From Bacillus massilinigeriensis (GTDB lineage: Bacteria > Bacillota > Bacilli > Bacillales > Cytobacillaceae): DNA of 64,000 nucleotides. Positions 46,895-55,919 of this stretch are shown in pieces. A program made the translations under genes and the position numbers. A model generated the notes under the pieces. The model saw only the letters and a program-made list of their open reading frames with translations, did not search any database and was not told the origin of the DNA. Each line of letters begins with the position of its first letter. Position 1 is the first letter of the stretch. The stretch is from positions 2,630,346-2,694,345 of the forward strand of contig NZ_LT630004.1 of the NCBI RefSeq assembly GCF_900111815.1, given 5' to 3'.

Positions 46895-47737
46895 TTACCT
46901 AGCATCATGTGCGCTTGATGGACGGATAAATTGCCGCAGATTCCCGCCGATCGCAGCGAACGCCCGAACAGCAAAGAGGAGGCATAGCCCTGGGAAAAAG
47001 GCAAGCCACCACAAGCCAGACGAAAGATATTTCATCGACTCTGAAAGGATGATGCCAATCGCCGGCTGATGCGGCGACAATCCTAATCCTAAGAACGTAA
47101 CGGAAGCTTCATGAAGGATTGCATGCGGAAACATAAGCAAAAAACCAACAGCCAGCTGCGGAAGGATATGCGGGAAAATATGATTCATTGCAATCCACCA
47201 GCCAGGCTTGCCCAATCTCCTCGATACTTGAACATAATCCGCCGAACGTATCGCCATGATTTCCGCGCGAATGATACGAGCTAAGCTTGGCCAATGCGTT
47301 AAGGCAGTGCCTGCTATTATGCCCTTTGCTCCGCCTCCCAATGAAAAAGAAATCAGAAGAAGCATGACGAGATGGGGCACGCTGAGAAAAAGGTCGGTAC
47401 TCCAGGAAACAACAGCATCCGCAACTTTTCCCATTGTCGCAGCAACCATCCCAAGAACAGCCGCAATCATCGTGCTGCAGAACGCCCCCAAAAGGCCAAC
47501 CCCCATGCTTAGCGTAAGTCCCATCATCGTCCTTGTAAACATATCCCTGCCAAGCCAGTCCGTACCGAAGAGATGCTCGAGGGTAGGCGGAGCATTACGA
47601 ATTTCCAGGTGTGTCACAATATTTCCCTTATCCAGGGTTAGTCCTAAAATGACGACACCACCAAGAAAGAGTATAGAAAAAATAGTCATCCCCAATGCCC
47701 GCAGCCTTTTATTTTTCAAAACGTTCATGTTCGCCAT
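46895..47737 (-). CDS. ABC importer permease 2 (OppC/NikC type)
   Basis: A 280-residue membrane protein with six segments and the inner-membrane coupling motif around RIIRAEIMAIRSADYVQVSR, which contacts the ATPase (EAA loop). LFGTDWLGRDMFTR is typical of OppC/NikC proteins. Overlaps the first permease gene by 13 bases. Confidence 0.92.
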   Translation of the reverse strand: MANMNVLKNKRLRALGMTIFSILFLGGVVILGLTLDKGNIVTHLEIRNAPPTLEHLFGTDWLGRDMFTRTMMGLTLSMGVGLLGAFCSTMIAAVLGMVAATMGKVADAVVSWSTDLFLSVPHLVMLLLISFSLGGGAKGIIAGTALTHWPSLARIIRAEIMAIRSADYVQVSRRLGKPGWWIAMNHIFPHILPQLAVGFLLMFPHAILHEASVTFLGLGLSPHQPAIGIILSESMKYLSSGLWWLAFFPGLCLLFAVRAFAAIGGNLRQFIRPSSAHDAR

Positions 47738-48705
47738 TCCTCCCTCATACGCGGATCAACTAAGTGATGGAGGATATCACCGATAAGATTACCAATAAAA
47801 ACGAACACCGTGCTAAAAAGCACAAGTCCCAACAATAGTGGAACATCCCCTTTTAGGCCGGCCTCAACGGTCGCCTGTCCAAGCCCCGGATACGAAAAAA
47901 CTTGTTCGGCAAGCACCGCTCCGCCGAACAGTTCGCTAAAGGAAGCGAACTGCAGCATCAGGGCTGGAGCCAGGATGTTACGCAGCCCATGCTTCCAAAA
48001 CAACTCAAAACCGCTTTCGCCCCTGGCTCTTGCGAAGGTGATATATTCACTCTTAAGGACATCGATCAGCTTCTGGCGAGTGTGCAGGGCAATATTACCG
48101 ACTCCAACAATACTGAGCGTCAACGCGGGAAGCGCCAAATGCTGAAGCTGTTCGCCAAGCGTAATTTCCTCTGCTAGTTTTCCTGCTGGAACGCCGAGCC
48201 CAACAGGAAACCAGCCGAGCCAGACCGAGAAAACCATTAGAACCAATAGGCCCATCCAAAATGTCGGGGTAGACGCAAGTGTATAGCAGTACCACTTGAT
48301 CACATGGTCTGTGAACGCACCTTTGTTCATCGCTGCAAGAGAGCCTAGTACAAATCCGATCATACCCGATAAAAACCACGCCGTTAGCATCAGAATAATC
48401 GAATTTTGGAATCGTTCCGCGATGAAAATTGCAACTGGTTCGCGGTATATCATCGATGTACCCATATCACCGGAAAGCAAGGAACCTGCCCAACGGGTAT
48501 ACTGTAGCATAACTGGTTCATCCAATCCCCAATACTTCGCAATCTGCTCTCGCTGCTCATGGCTGACGTTGGCCATATCGGCCCCGATGTATGCCTGCAC
48601 CGGGTCAAGGGGCGAATTCTTCACAAGCAAAAAAGATAGGAAACTAATGGCTAAAAGAAGCGTTGCCATCCTGATCGTTTTTTTCATCAGATAGATTACC
48701 AGCAT
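47725..48705 (-). CDS. ABC importer permease 1 (OppB/NikB type)
   Basis: A 326-residue membrane protein with about six segments; SFLSFLLVKNSPLDPVQAYIG and the EAA region KSEYITFARARGESGFELFW are typical of OppB/NikB. The ATG at 48703-48705 has GGGAAGAA upstream; an in-frame TTG at 48747 lies inside the previous gene. Follows the binding-protein gene by 16 bases. Confidence 0.92.
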   Translation of the reverse strand: MLVIYLMKKTIRMATLLLAISFLSFLLVKNSPLDPVQAYIGADMANVSHEQREQIAKYWGLDEPVMLQYTRWAGSLLSGDMGTSMIYREPVAIFIAERFQNSIILMLTAWFLSGMIGFVLGSLAAMNKGAFTDHVIKWYCYTLASTPTFWMGLLVLMVFSVWLGWFPVGLGVPAGKLAEEITLGEQLQHLALPALTLSIVGVGNIALHTRQKLIDVLKSEYITFARARGESGFELFWKHGLRNILAPALMLQFASFSELFGGAVLAEQVFSYPGLGQATVEAGLKGDVPLLLGLVLFSTVFVFIGNLIGDILHHLVDPRMREEWRT

Positions 48706-48721
48706 TTTGCTTCTTCCCAAC

Positions 48722-50329
48722 TTACTCAGCCCATTTCCACTCTTCAATATTGTAAGTCAGCGGCCAGCCATGAGTATGCGGCTGAATTCTTTGTTTCCCA
48801 ATGTCCAATCCTTCTTTTACAAGATAAAGATGATCAATGTTCACAAGCCAGGCCCATGGTGCATCGCCTCTGCCGCTCAAACCTGTCTTTCCATCCCATT
48901 GGGCTTTTTTCCAATATTCCATCGACTGATTGACATCTGTCGAAAGAAGTGCCTTTTCAAGATAAGCATCCACCGTTTCATTTATGTAATAGCCCGTATT
49001 GTTGTAATCAATCCCTGCATATTTGCTGCTGTATAGATTGTACATTTCATGAGGATCATGGCTGCCCCAGCCTAGCAAAACAGCGTTCGAGTACATTTTC
49101 TTTTCAATCTTATTCCAGCTTGCTCCCTCGATCTCCATTGCAATGCCGAGCGGCTTGATGCTGTCACTGACTGCAATGGCAAGAGATTGCCTGATGCCAT
49201 CATCAGCAGGATAGTAAAGGGAAAACTGTGCTTTTTGCGAGCCTTTTTCGAGAATGCCATCGCCGTCGCGGTCTTTCCAGCCTGCATTCTTTAACATAGC
49301 TTTTGCCCCGGAAGCATCTCCGTCTTTAGTAACAGTCTCCGGATTCCACCATGGCAGGTTATCTGCCGAAGTATATGCCTTTGTTCCGTGTCCTTCAAGG
49401 ACGCCGTCAATGAGGGCTTGCCGGTTAACGCCTCTATTGATTGCATGGCGGATAGCTGGATCTGCTGTAACATCATTTCCCGCAGGCAGGCCGGAAGGCG
49501 TTTTGCTTCCTGCCGGGATGCATGGAAACATAATACCGCGGTTATCGACTGATTTTACTACTTTAAGCTTCATGTCTGGCACTGACTGTTTGCTGAAGGA
49601 AGCGGGAATAGCAGCGACATCGATTTCCCCAGCCTTCGCTGCAGCAAAGGTTGCATCCTCGCTTAAAAATAAAAATGTCAGCTTTTTAAAAAAAGGCTTC
49701 TTCCCATAATACTCAGGATTCGCTTTCACAATGAGCTGCTGCCCGTTATCATACTGAACAAGCTCATACGGTCCCGATCCGATTGGCTTCTTGCTGTAGT
49801 CTTTTCCATATGCGTGCTTCGGTACGATACCTGTGACGATCAAGGAATGGATAAAAGTAGATTGAGGTTTCTTGAGAGTGAACACCACTTTCCTATTGTC
49901 CTTTGTTTCGATTTCATCGAGGATTTGAAGGTCGACCACTGAACCTTTTTTCTTAGCCGTTTCAAATGTAAATTGGACATCCTCTGCTGTGAGAGGCTTC
50001 CCATCGGAAAAAAGGACATCATCACGAATGATGACAGTCCAAATCTTCCCGTCATCGCTCACACTGTAATCTGTTGCGATGTCATTAATGATATTTAAAT
50101 TATTATCTCTTTTTAGCAATGTACTTTGGAACAGCGGTGAGCCATAACGGCCCCAGCCTGTGGCCGGGTCAAAGCCCGCATCCGGTTCCCCTTCAATCGA
50201 AAGAACCAGTTCATCCTTCTTGCGCTCCGCCTTACTGGCTGATCCAGGTTTATCACTGCCGCAGCCCGAAAGCGCCATGGTAAAAAACATTAAAATAGCA
50301 GCAAGGCTGGCAAAATATTTTGATCTCAT
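48722..50329 (-). CDS. ABC importer solute-binding lipoprotein (NikA/OppA family)
   Basis: A 535-residue family-5 solute-binding protein. Signal peptide ends in a lipobox (MALSGC, Cys near 23), so Lgt anchors it outside the membrane. Typical SBP_bac_5 features: PIGSGPYELVQYDNG and VKANPEYYGKKP. Closest in style to nickel/metallophore binding proteins (NikA-like), but peptide ligands cannot be excluded. First gene of the five-gene importer operon; a promoter candidate lies at 50473-50501. Confidence 0.88.
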   Translation of the reverse strand: MRSKYFASLAAILMFFTMALSGCGSDKPGSASKAERKKDELVLSIEGEPDAGFDPATGWGRYGSPLFQSTLLKRDNNLNIINDIATDYSVSDDGKIWTVIIRDDVLFSDGKPLTAEDVQFTFETAKKKGSVVDLQILDEIETKDNRKVVFTLKKPQSTFIHSLIVTGIVPKHAYGKDYSKKPIGSGPYELVQYDNGQQLIVKANPEYYGKKPFFKKLTFLFLSEDATFAAAKAGEIDVAAIPASFSKQSVPDMKLKVVKSVDNRGIMFPCIPAGSKTPSGLPAGNDVTADPAIRHAINRGVNRQALIDGVLEGHGTKAYTSADNLPWWNPETVTKDGDASGAKAMLKNAGWKDRDGDGILEKGSQKAQFSLYYPADDGIRQSLAIAVSDSIKPLGIAMEIEGASWNKIEKKMYSNAVLLGWGSHDPHEMYNLYSSKYAGIDYNNTGYYINETVDAYLEKALLSTDVNQSMEYWKKAQWDGKTGLSGRGDAPWAWLVNIDHLYLVKEGLDIGKQRIQPHTHGWPLTYNIEEWKWAE

Positions 50330-50472
50330 ACGAAGACTCCTCTACACTGTTCCACAGGTGGTGCTGTAAACTTTCCGTAATCCAAACATTTCAGGCAGAT
50401 AAGCTTGTTGCTTCACTTCTATCGCACTCCCGCGAAAAAATTTACCAATATTAATTGATTGCCATCCTTTCC

Positions 50473-50501
50473 ATTTTAGGCCTAGGGAATTTAACCAACA
50501 A
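50473..50501 (-). promoter_or_regulatory. Candidate promoter of the ABC importer operon
   Basis: TTGTTG and TAAAAT on the minus strand with a 17-base spacer, 144 bases before the binding-protein gene. The rest of the 50330-50728 gap shows no gene; no clear metal-regulator operator was recognised. Confidence 0.45.
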
Positions 50502-50728
50502 GAGAAATGCCAGTTGAAATTCCAACAAAACAGTGAACAGTGTAAACTTCATGTTTTTTGCTGCAGTTGGTCCGCATCGTGCGGAGTGCATGAATAAGAT
50601 GGGAGCCGTTATCGCTTCATTTAATGCTATTGAACAAACATTTTTTCAGTCTTAATCACTTGAATGGCGACATGAGAAAAAAATAACTATAATAGAAAGA
50701 AGCAAATAAATAGAAAAGAGGAAACAAA

Positions 50729-51244
50729 ATGGAAAGAGAAACCAAAATGTGTTCAGCATCAAAAGTAATCAAAACAAGCAGGGTTTTACCCCTTGATACA
50801 AATAACCACGGTACGCTATTCGGGGGAAAGCTCATGAGCATGATCGATGATGTTGCGTCGATTTCGGCATCCCGCCATGCAAGATGCGAGGTTGTTACAG
50901 CATCGACCGATTCTGTCGATTTTCTAATTCCGATACAAAAGGATCATTCAGTTTGCCTGGAATCTTTTGTTTCATGGGTCGGTACTTCGTCGATGGAAGT
51001 ATTCGTTAAAGTTATCTCAGAGGATCTCACGACGGGGGAAAGAGCCCTTGCAGCAACTTCATTCTTAACGTTCGTCGCTCTTTCGAAAGAAGGAAATCCT
51101 ATCTCCATTCCCAAGGTAGTTCCTCATACACAGGAGGAAATAATGCTTCACGAAAGCGCGGCAGAGAGAGCAGAAAACAGGAAGAAGAGAAGACAGCACA
51201 GCAAAGAGCTCGCAAAGAAAATAGATGTAAGCCTTCCATGGTAA
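50729..51244 (+). CDS. Acyl-CoA thioesterase (hotdog fold, YkhA-like)
   Basis: A 171-residue hotdog thioesterase with NNHGTLFGGKLMSMIDDVA, the active-site segment of the YkhA/YciA family, and a basic C-terminal tail. Hydrolyses acyl-CoA to acid and CoA; chain-length preference not visible. GAGGAAAC before the ATG at 50729 and a strong terminator after it; monocistronic. Confidence 0.93.
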   Translation: MERETKMCSASKVIKTSRVLPLDTNNHGTLFGGKLMSMIDDVASISASRHARCEVVTASTDSVDFLIPIQKDHSVCLESFVSWVGTSSMEVFVKVISEDLTTGERALAATSFLTFVALSKEGNPISIPKVVPHTQEEIMLHESAAERAENRKKRRQHSKELAKKIDVSLPW

Positions 51245-51270
51245 GGGAAAATCATTCTCCAATTAAAAAA

Positions 51271-51309
51271 GCGTCAATTTCTATTAATAGAAATTGGCGG
51301 CTTTTTTTG
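51271..51309 (+). terminator. Thioesterase terminator
   Basis: GTCAATTTCTA-TTAA-TAGAAATTGGC stem followed by GGCTTTTTTT. Confidence 0.9.
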
Positions 51310-51317
51310 CTTTTCCT

Positions 51318-51527
51318 TTAACGTGATGCTTTGGGTGGTTGGCACGCTTCACATTTACGCTGGTGATTATTTTTAAATTTTGTAAAGGTTTTTTCAAATT
51401 TGCTCCCACAAGCACATTGGAATTGGAGCTTTTGCGAAAAGCCATGATACTCCGTTGACAGCAGCTTGCTTTCAGAATTCTTCTCAACAAAGTCTTTAAT
51501 CTTCTCGATTGTCCATCGTTTATTCAA
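51318..51527 (-). CDS. Small zinc-finger protein
   Basis: A 69-residue protein with a C-terminal CxC...CxxC zinc site (CACGSKFEKTFTKFKNNHQR then CEAC), similar to the small zinc modules found beside homing or restriction nucleases (DUF723-like). TTG start with GGGGGTG upstream. It could be a free module or a fragment of a larger nuclease. Lies alone between two unrelated genes. Confidence 0.5.
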   Translation of the reverse strand: MNKRWTIEKIKDFVEKNSESKLLSTEYHGFSQKLQFQCACGSKFEKTFTKFKNNHQRKCEACQPPKASR

Positions 51528-51680
51528 ACTCTTGCACCCCCATTTTTATCACTAGGCGGAGGCTCTTAATAGCATCCGTTCCATTGAATCGCAAGTGCTT
51601 CATTATAACATGAGCTCGGACAAGTGAACAAATTGTCCTGCCAAATAAGCATGTATGCAATGATAAATGATTTTCTAAAT

Positions 51681-51717
51681 GCAAAATGACGCATCCAATG
51701 GGCATACGTCATTTTGC
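51681..51717. repeat. Perfect 11-bp inverted repeat
   Basis: GCAAAATGACG and CGTCATTTTGC flank 15 bases. It could work as a weak terminator in either direction. Nothing else is evident in 51528-51805. Confidence 0.5.
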
Positions 51718-51805
51718 GTTCAAATGATTAGAATAATAGCGAATTCTTAGGTGGTTCAACAAACTAACCTATTTTAATAAAGTACTGCCTAAAATTGGTT
51801 CTTCC

Positions 51806-52144
51806 TTATTTGTCGCCAGGGGCAGGCTGATCGACACCTTTCACATGGTGCCTGTGTCCATCATTTTCGCTTGTATAAAAGTCATAGTAATGAACATGCA
51901 TTCCATTCCCTACTGGTATCGCAGGTCCTGAATATGCCTTATAATGGTGGTTATGGCCATTTTCAAAGACAACATACCCTTCCGTATAATGGATATGCCC
52001 TTGGTCTTGTGTCCGTATAGGCGGCGAGGTGACATCAAGGCATTGGTGGACATGCCCACCTTCGACTGATGTGTAATCTACAGACCCATGATTATGATGC
52101 GGAACGAAGCCTTTTACAAAATCGTCCTTGCTTATTTTAGCCAT
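51806..52144 (-). CDS. YmaF family protein
   Basis: A 112-residue, histidine-rich protein with repeated HxH pairs (HHNHG, HVHQ, HIHY, HNHHY, HVHYYD, HRHHV), the pattern of the YmaF family. Metal binding is likely from the histidines; function unknown. AGGGGGG precedes the ATG at 52144. Eleven bases after the DUF2935 gene, so co-transcribed; in related bacilli both occur near spore- or metal-linked genes. Confidence 0.85.
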   Translation of the reverse strand: MAKISKDDFVKGFVPHHNHGSVDYTSVEGGHVHQCLDVTSPPIRTQDQGHIHYTEGYVVFENGHNHHYKAYSGPAIPVGNGMHVHYYDFYTSENDGHRHHVKGVDQPAPGDK

Positions 52145-52155
52145 AGAGGTCCCCC

Positions 52156-53085
52156 CTAAAGTGACTTCAAATTGCTCCCCTCAGTGCCCATTTCTTCCAC
52201 TTTCTTTTTGTTTAATCTATCCTCTAGAACATGAATCATATACAAGAAATGGTCTGCCTCTCGAACGACATGATCTGCCAGCAACGGATTGATTACATTC
52301 CGAATTTGACAAGAACGTATGAGATCAAGGCCTGCCTTTTTGAACGCGCGCAGTTCCGTTGTGGCACTTTCACTGTCTTTATTCATTTTTCCAATAATCG
52401 GGTACGTTGGTTGTTTATGATATAACATTGATTCCACATCTCTTGCCTGATTGAGAAGTACTTCAAAATCATCACCGAATTTTCGCGCTGTATTGACAAG
52501 ATTCCTTTCCGATTGATCTAGCAAGGATGCGATAAACCTTGAATGCTCCATCATGATCTTCAGCCAGAAAACATTTTCATTGATGATTGCATCTTGAATA
52601 GGATCAAGGATTCCTTGATTGAACTTTGTTAACGTCCTCATAAAATATTCCGCTTCACGTGCAATATGATCTACCAGCAACGGGAAATTGAATCCTGTCA
52701 CTTTGCAATTGATGATCAGAATCAGGAGGTTCCTTTTGAAATTCCTGAACCCGTGAACCAATTCGATACTTTCCTCATTTAATTTCCTTACTAAGGATAC
52801 ATTGTTTGGAACCTGATAAGCCTTTATCTCCTGCTGTTCAAAATAATAATGAAATCTGTCTGTCTGTTGGATAAGATGTTTATCATTTCGATTGAATCCC
52901 TCCCCTAAAAACATTGCATGTTCTTTCATGATTCTGAGCCAAAATCGATTTTCAGTCAGGGACCGCTCTACAAAAACTTGTTCAGTAAGAGACTCAGGCT
53001 TTGCTGCAAACGACTCCGGTGAAACTAACATTGCATTGAATTGATCCTCACTAACATGGCCAGGCAATTGCGGTTGATTTTTCAT
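52156..53085 (-). CDS. DUF2935 family protein
   Basis: A 309-residue helical protein with two related halves (residues about 40-160 and 180-300), each with FWLxIMxEH and LLVDHIAREAEYFMR / LLADHVVREADHFLY; the conserved His and Glu could bind a metal, as in hemerythrin- or ferritin-like four-helix bundles. Function unknown. GGGAGGGG precedes the ATG at 53085. Confidence 0.85.
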   Translation of the reverse strand: MKNQPQLPGHVSEDQFNAMLVSPESFAAKPESLTEQVFVERSLTENRFWLRIMKEHAMFLGEGFNRNDKHLIQQTDRFHYYFEQQEIKAYQVPNNVSLVRKLNEESIELVHGFRNFKRNLLILIINCKVTGFNFPLLVDHIAREAEYFMRTLTKFNQGILDPIQDAIINENVFWLKIMMEHSRFIASLLDQSERNLVNTARKFGDDFEVLLNQARDVESMLYHKQPTYPIIGKMNKDSESATTELRAFKKAGLDLIRSCQIRNVINPLLADHVVREADHFLYMIHVLEDRLNKKKVEEMGTEGSNLKSL

Positions 53086-53213
53086 TTATTCCCCTCCCGG
53101 GCTGCTGCTTCTTTACATTCATATTGATTAAAAGAAAAAAATATGTGTGCGGACTTTCATTTATATTCCAACATATCAGGCAACAGGAAATTGACATCCC
53201 CAGGGAGCGGAAT

Positions 53214-53253
53214 GAAAAAAAGGAGAGAAAACCCTATTGGTTTCCTTCTCCCT
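53214..53253 (-). terminator. Terminator of the hut cluster
   Basis: Minus-strand GGAGAAGGAAACC-AATA-GGGTTTTCTCTCC followed by T7. It sits 18 bases beyond the YjiH-type gene. Confidence 0.85.
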
Positions 53254-53270
53254 TCGTTTGTGCAAATTTA

Positions 53271-54599
53271 TCATATAATTAAAAAGACAATAGGAGTAAC
53301 GATGACCAGTGTGAGAATCACACGTTCTATCCAAATGATAATAAGTGTAGGGATGGATAATGGAATTTCCGTTGATACGATGCATGGAACAAGTGCGGAG
53401 AAAAAAATGATGCCAGATACTGACACAACTGCAATAACAATTTTTACTTCCAGTACAGCCTCTGTCACCATAAGCGCAGGAAGAAACATTTCAGCAATGC
53501 TAAGCGCGCTGGCTTTCGCAACAAGCATAGGCTCAGGGAGCTGCAGCGCTTTAGTAAATGGATAGAAGATATAGCCAATCCAATCGAATACCGGAGTATA
53601 TTCCGCGAGGACAAGTCCCAGCAACCCAATGGATAAAATCGATGGCAAGATCGCCATCGCCATGTGAAGACCATCTTTTAAATTGAGCCAAATATTATCC
53701 TTTAGCTTCGGGCTCGACTTCACCGTTTCTTTTGCTTCATTCCAAGCTGCTGCGAAGAGGTTCCCCTTAATGCCTACTTCCGGCTGTGGAGTGGAGCCTT
53801 CATAATATTCTTCTTTTATTTTAGACAACGGCCAAATCCTTACTGTGATCGCAGTGACAAGAAATGTTACAAAGAAAGTGAGCCAGAAATAAGTATTCCA
53901 CATTTCCATTAAGCCGAGAGTTTTAGCGACGATGACCATAAAGGTCGCGGAAACAGTAGAGAACCCAGTCGCAATTATACTTGCTTCCTTTGCATTATAT
54001 TTTCCCTCTTTGTAAATTCGGTTCGTAATCAAGAGGCCCACTGAATAACTCCCAACAAAAGATGCGACTGCATCAATGGCGGAGCGGCCCGGAGTTTTCC
54101 AAATGGGGCGCATGATCGGACGAGTCAACACTCCTATAAACTCCAACAAGCCATATCCAACAAGGAGCGAAAGAAAAACCGCACCCACGGGAACAAGCAG
54201 CCCTACAGGTGTCACGAGTTTGTCGAATAGAAAAGGTCCCATATCCGGACGGAACAGCCATGCGGGGCCAAAGTTAAAAACTATCATCACTCCGACTGCC
54301 AAACCTATTAATTTGAATATTGAGAAAATTATATCAACACTTGATTTCTTCCATGATCCTGAAAGAAAAGGATACAGTGCACCAGCGGCAATTATCATCA
54401 GAGCATAATAGGGAATTGCCGGGCCAGCAGCATTTTGGATAAGCGAGACAAGATGATCAAGCGGAATGGATTTCTTTTCTCCAATCGTGATCGGTACAAA
54501 AAAGATAAAGCCGCCAAAGAAACTGTAAAGGAAGAACTTCCACATGGAAGGCTGTTTTCTTACTTCAATGCCGCTTTCAAACACTTGCTTTGTTTCCAT
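53271..54599 (-). CDS. YjiH family membrane protein in the hut cluster
   Basis: A 442-residue protein with about ten membrane segments and nucleoside-recognition (Gate) domains. YjiH proteins often sit beside hut genes, so a role in histidine or urocanate uptake or exchange is suspected but unproven. Start METKQ at 54597-54599 with AAAGG upstream. Follows hutI behind a terminator-like hairpin (54626-54659), which suggests lower, partial read-through expression. Confidence 0.82.
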   Translation of the reverse strand: METKQVFESGIEVRKQPSMWKFFLYSFFGGFIFFVPITIGEKKSIPLDHLVSLIQNAAGPAIPYYALMIIAAGALYPFLSGSWKKSSVDIIFSIFKLIGLAVGVMIVFNFGPAWLFRPDMGPFLFDKLVTPVGLLVPVGAVFLSLLVGYGLLEFIGVLTRPIMRPIWKTPGRSAIDAVASFVGSYSVGLLITNRIYKEGKYNAKEASIIATGFSTVSATFMVIVAKTLGLMEMWNTYFWLTFFVTFLVTAITVRIWPLSKIKEEYYEGSTPQPEVGIKGNLFAAAWNEAKETVKSSPKLKDNIWLNLKDGLHMAMAILPSILSIGLLGLVLAEYTPVFDWIGYIFYPFTKALQLPEPMLVAKASALSIAEMFLPALMVTEAVLEVKIVIAVVSVSGIIFFSALVPCIVSTEIPLSIPTLIIIWIERVILTLVIVTPIVFLII

Positions 54600-54625
54600 T
54601 AACATCATCCTTTCTGCATTTTTTC

Positions 54626-54659
54626 AAAAAGTGGAGAGGGGCGGCTATGCAGCCGCCCT
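54626..54659 (-). terminator. Hairpin between hutI and the YjiH gene
   Basis: Minus-strand GGGCGGCT-GCAT-AGCCGCCC followed by CTCTCCACTTTTT; a partial terminator or an mRNA stability element. Confidence 0.75.
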
Positions 54660-54662
54660 CCT

Positions 54663-55919
54663 TTATCGTACCTTAACGCCTTTTTTCCATACTGAATTAA
54701 CATGGTTGACTCCAAATAAGTATTGAAGCTCTCGATAATCCTTCACGTTCCAAAGAACGATATCTGCCTGCTTTCCTTCCTCAAGGGAGCCGACAAGGTG
54801 TTCCCGATTGATTGCACAGGCTGCGTTGTAGGTTGCCGCCGTTAATGCTTCGGCAGGTGTCAGCCTCATCGCGATGCACGCGAGATTCATGACAAGCGGC
54901 ATCGATGTTGTCGGGGAGGAACCTGGATTGCAGTCTGTTGAAATCGCAACAGGTACTCCCGCATCAATCATTTGCCTTCCTCTCGCTGCAGATTCCCTCA
55001 GATAGAGCGCGGTTGCAGGCAGGAGGCATGCAATCGTTCCCGAATCTGCCATCGCCTTAATTCCTTCATCGGATGCTTTTAGCAAGTGCTCGGCAGAAAT
55101 TGCTCCTACCTGTGCTGCGAGCTCTGCTCCTCCGTATGATTCTATTTCATCTGCGTGGATTTTCGGCGTCAGACCAAGCTTTTTTCCTGCTTCCAGTATG
55201 CGCTTTGACTGTTCAGGGGTAAAAACACCCTTCTCACAAAATACATCATTGAATTCGGCAAGCTCTTCCTGTACCACAAGCGGAAGCATTTCCTCGATAA
55301 GATAATCAACAAATGCGTCTTCCCGGCCTTTGTACTCTAGCGGGACAGCATGGGCGCCCATGAAAGTAGGAACAAGATCGACAGGATGTGCTTCCTGCAG
55401 TTTTTTCATGACCCGAAGCTGCTTCAATTCCGTCTCCAAGTCCATCCCGTAGCCGCTTTTTCCTTCAACGGTTGTAACACCATGCTTCAAGAACGAGTCA
55501 AGGCGAGCAGAAGTTTGTTCCATTAGTTCTTCTTCTGTTGCTTCTCTTGTCATTCTGGCAGTGGCATGGATACCGCCGCCTGCATTCATGATTTCCATAT
55601 AGGTAGCGCCTTCAAGCCTCATTTCAAATTCACGTGCTCTGCTGCCGCCATATACAACATGCGTATGCGGGTCAACAAGTCCCGGGGTGACAAGGCGGCC
55701 GGAAGCATCAATCACTTCCGCCTCCTCTAGCCTGTCAGCAAATTTCTTCGCAATATCCGCAGTTGTCCCGACTGCTGCAATTTTTCCATCCTCGATCCAA
55801 AGGCTGCCATCTTCAATTAATCCTAATTGCGATGCAGCTTCTTTGGAACGTGGTCCTTTTCCCTCATAAGCCATTGTTGCAAGCTGTGCCGCATGTCTAA
55901 TTAGAATAGGTTTATTCAT
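54663..55919 (-). CDS. hutI: Imidazolonepropionase
   Basis: Third step of histidine degradation: hydrolyses 4-imidazolone-5-propanoate to formiminoglutamate. 418 residues of the amidohydrolase family, with PHTHVVYGG metal histidines, the catalytic segment KIHADEIESYGG and VAISTDCNPGSSP. Start ATG overlaps the hutU stop by one base (TAATG), so translation is coupled. Confidence 0.96.
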   Translation of the reverse strand: MNKPILIRHAAQLATMAYEGKGPRSKEAASQLGLIEDGSLWIEDGKIAAVGTTADIAKKFADRLEEAEVIDASGRLVTPGLVDPHTHVVYGGSRAREFEMRLEGATYMEIMNAGGGIHATARMTREATEEELMEQTSARLDSFLKHGVTTVEGKSGYGMDLETELKQLRVMKKLQEAHPVDLVPTFMGAHAVPLEYKGREDAFVDYLIEEMLPLVVQEELAEFNDVFCEKGVFTPEQSKRILEAGKKLGLTPKIHADEIESYGGAELAAQVGAISAEHLLKASDEGIKAMADSGTIACLLPATALYLRESAARGRQMIDAGVPVAISTDCNPGSSPTTSMPLVMNLACIAMRLTPAEALTAATYNAACAINREHLVGSLEEGKQADIVLWNVKDYRELQYLFGVNHVNSVWKKGVKVR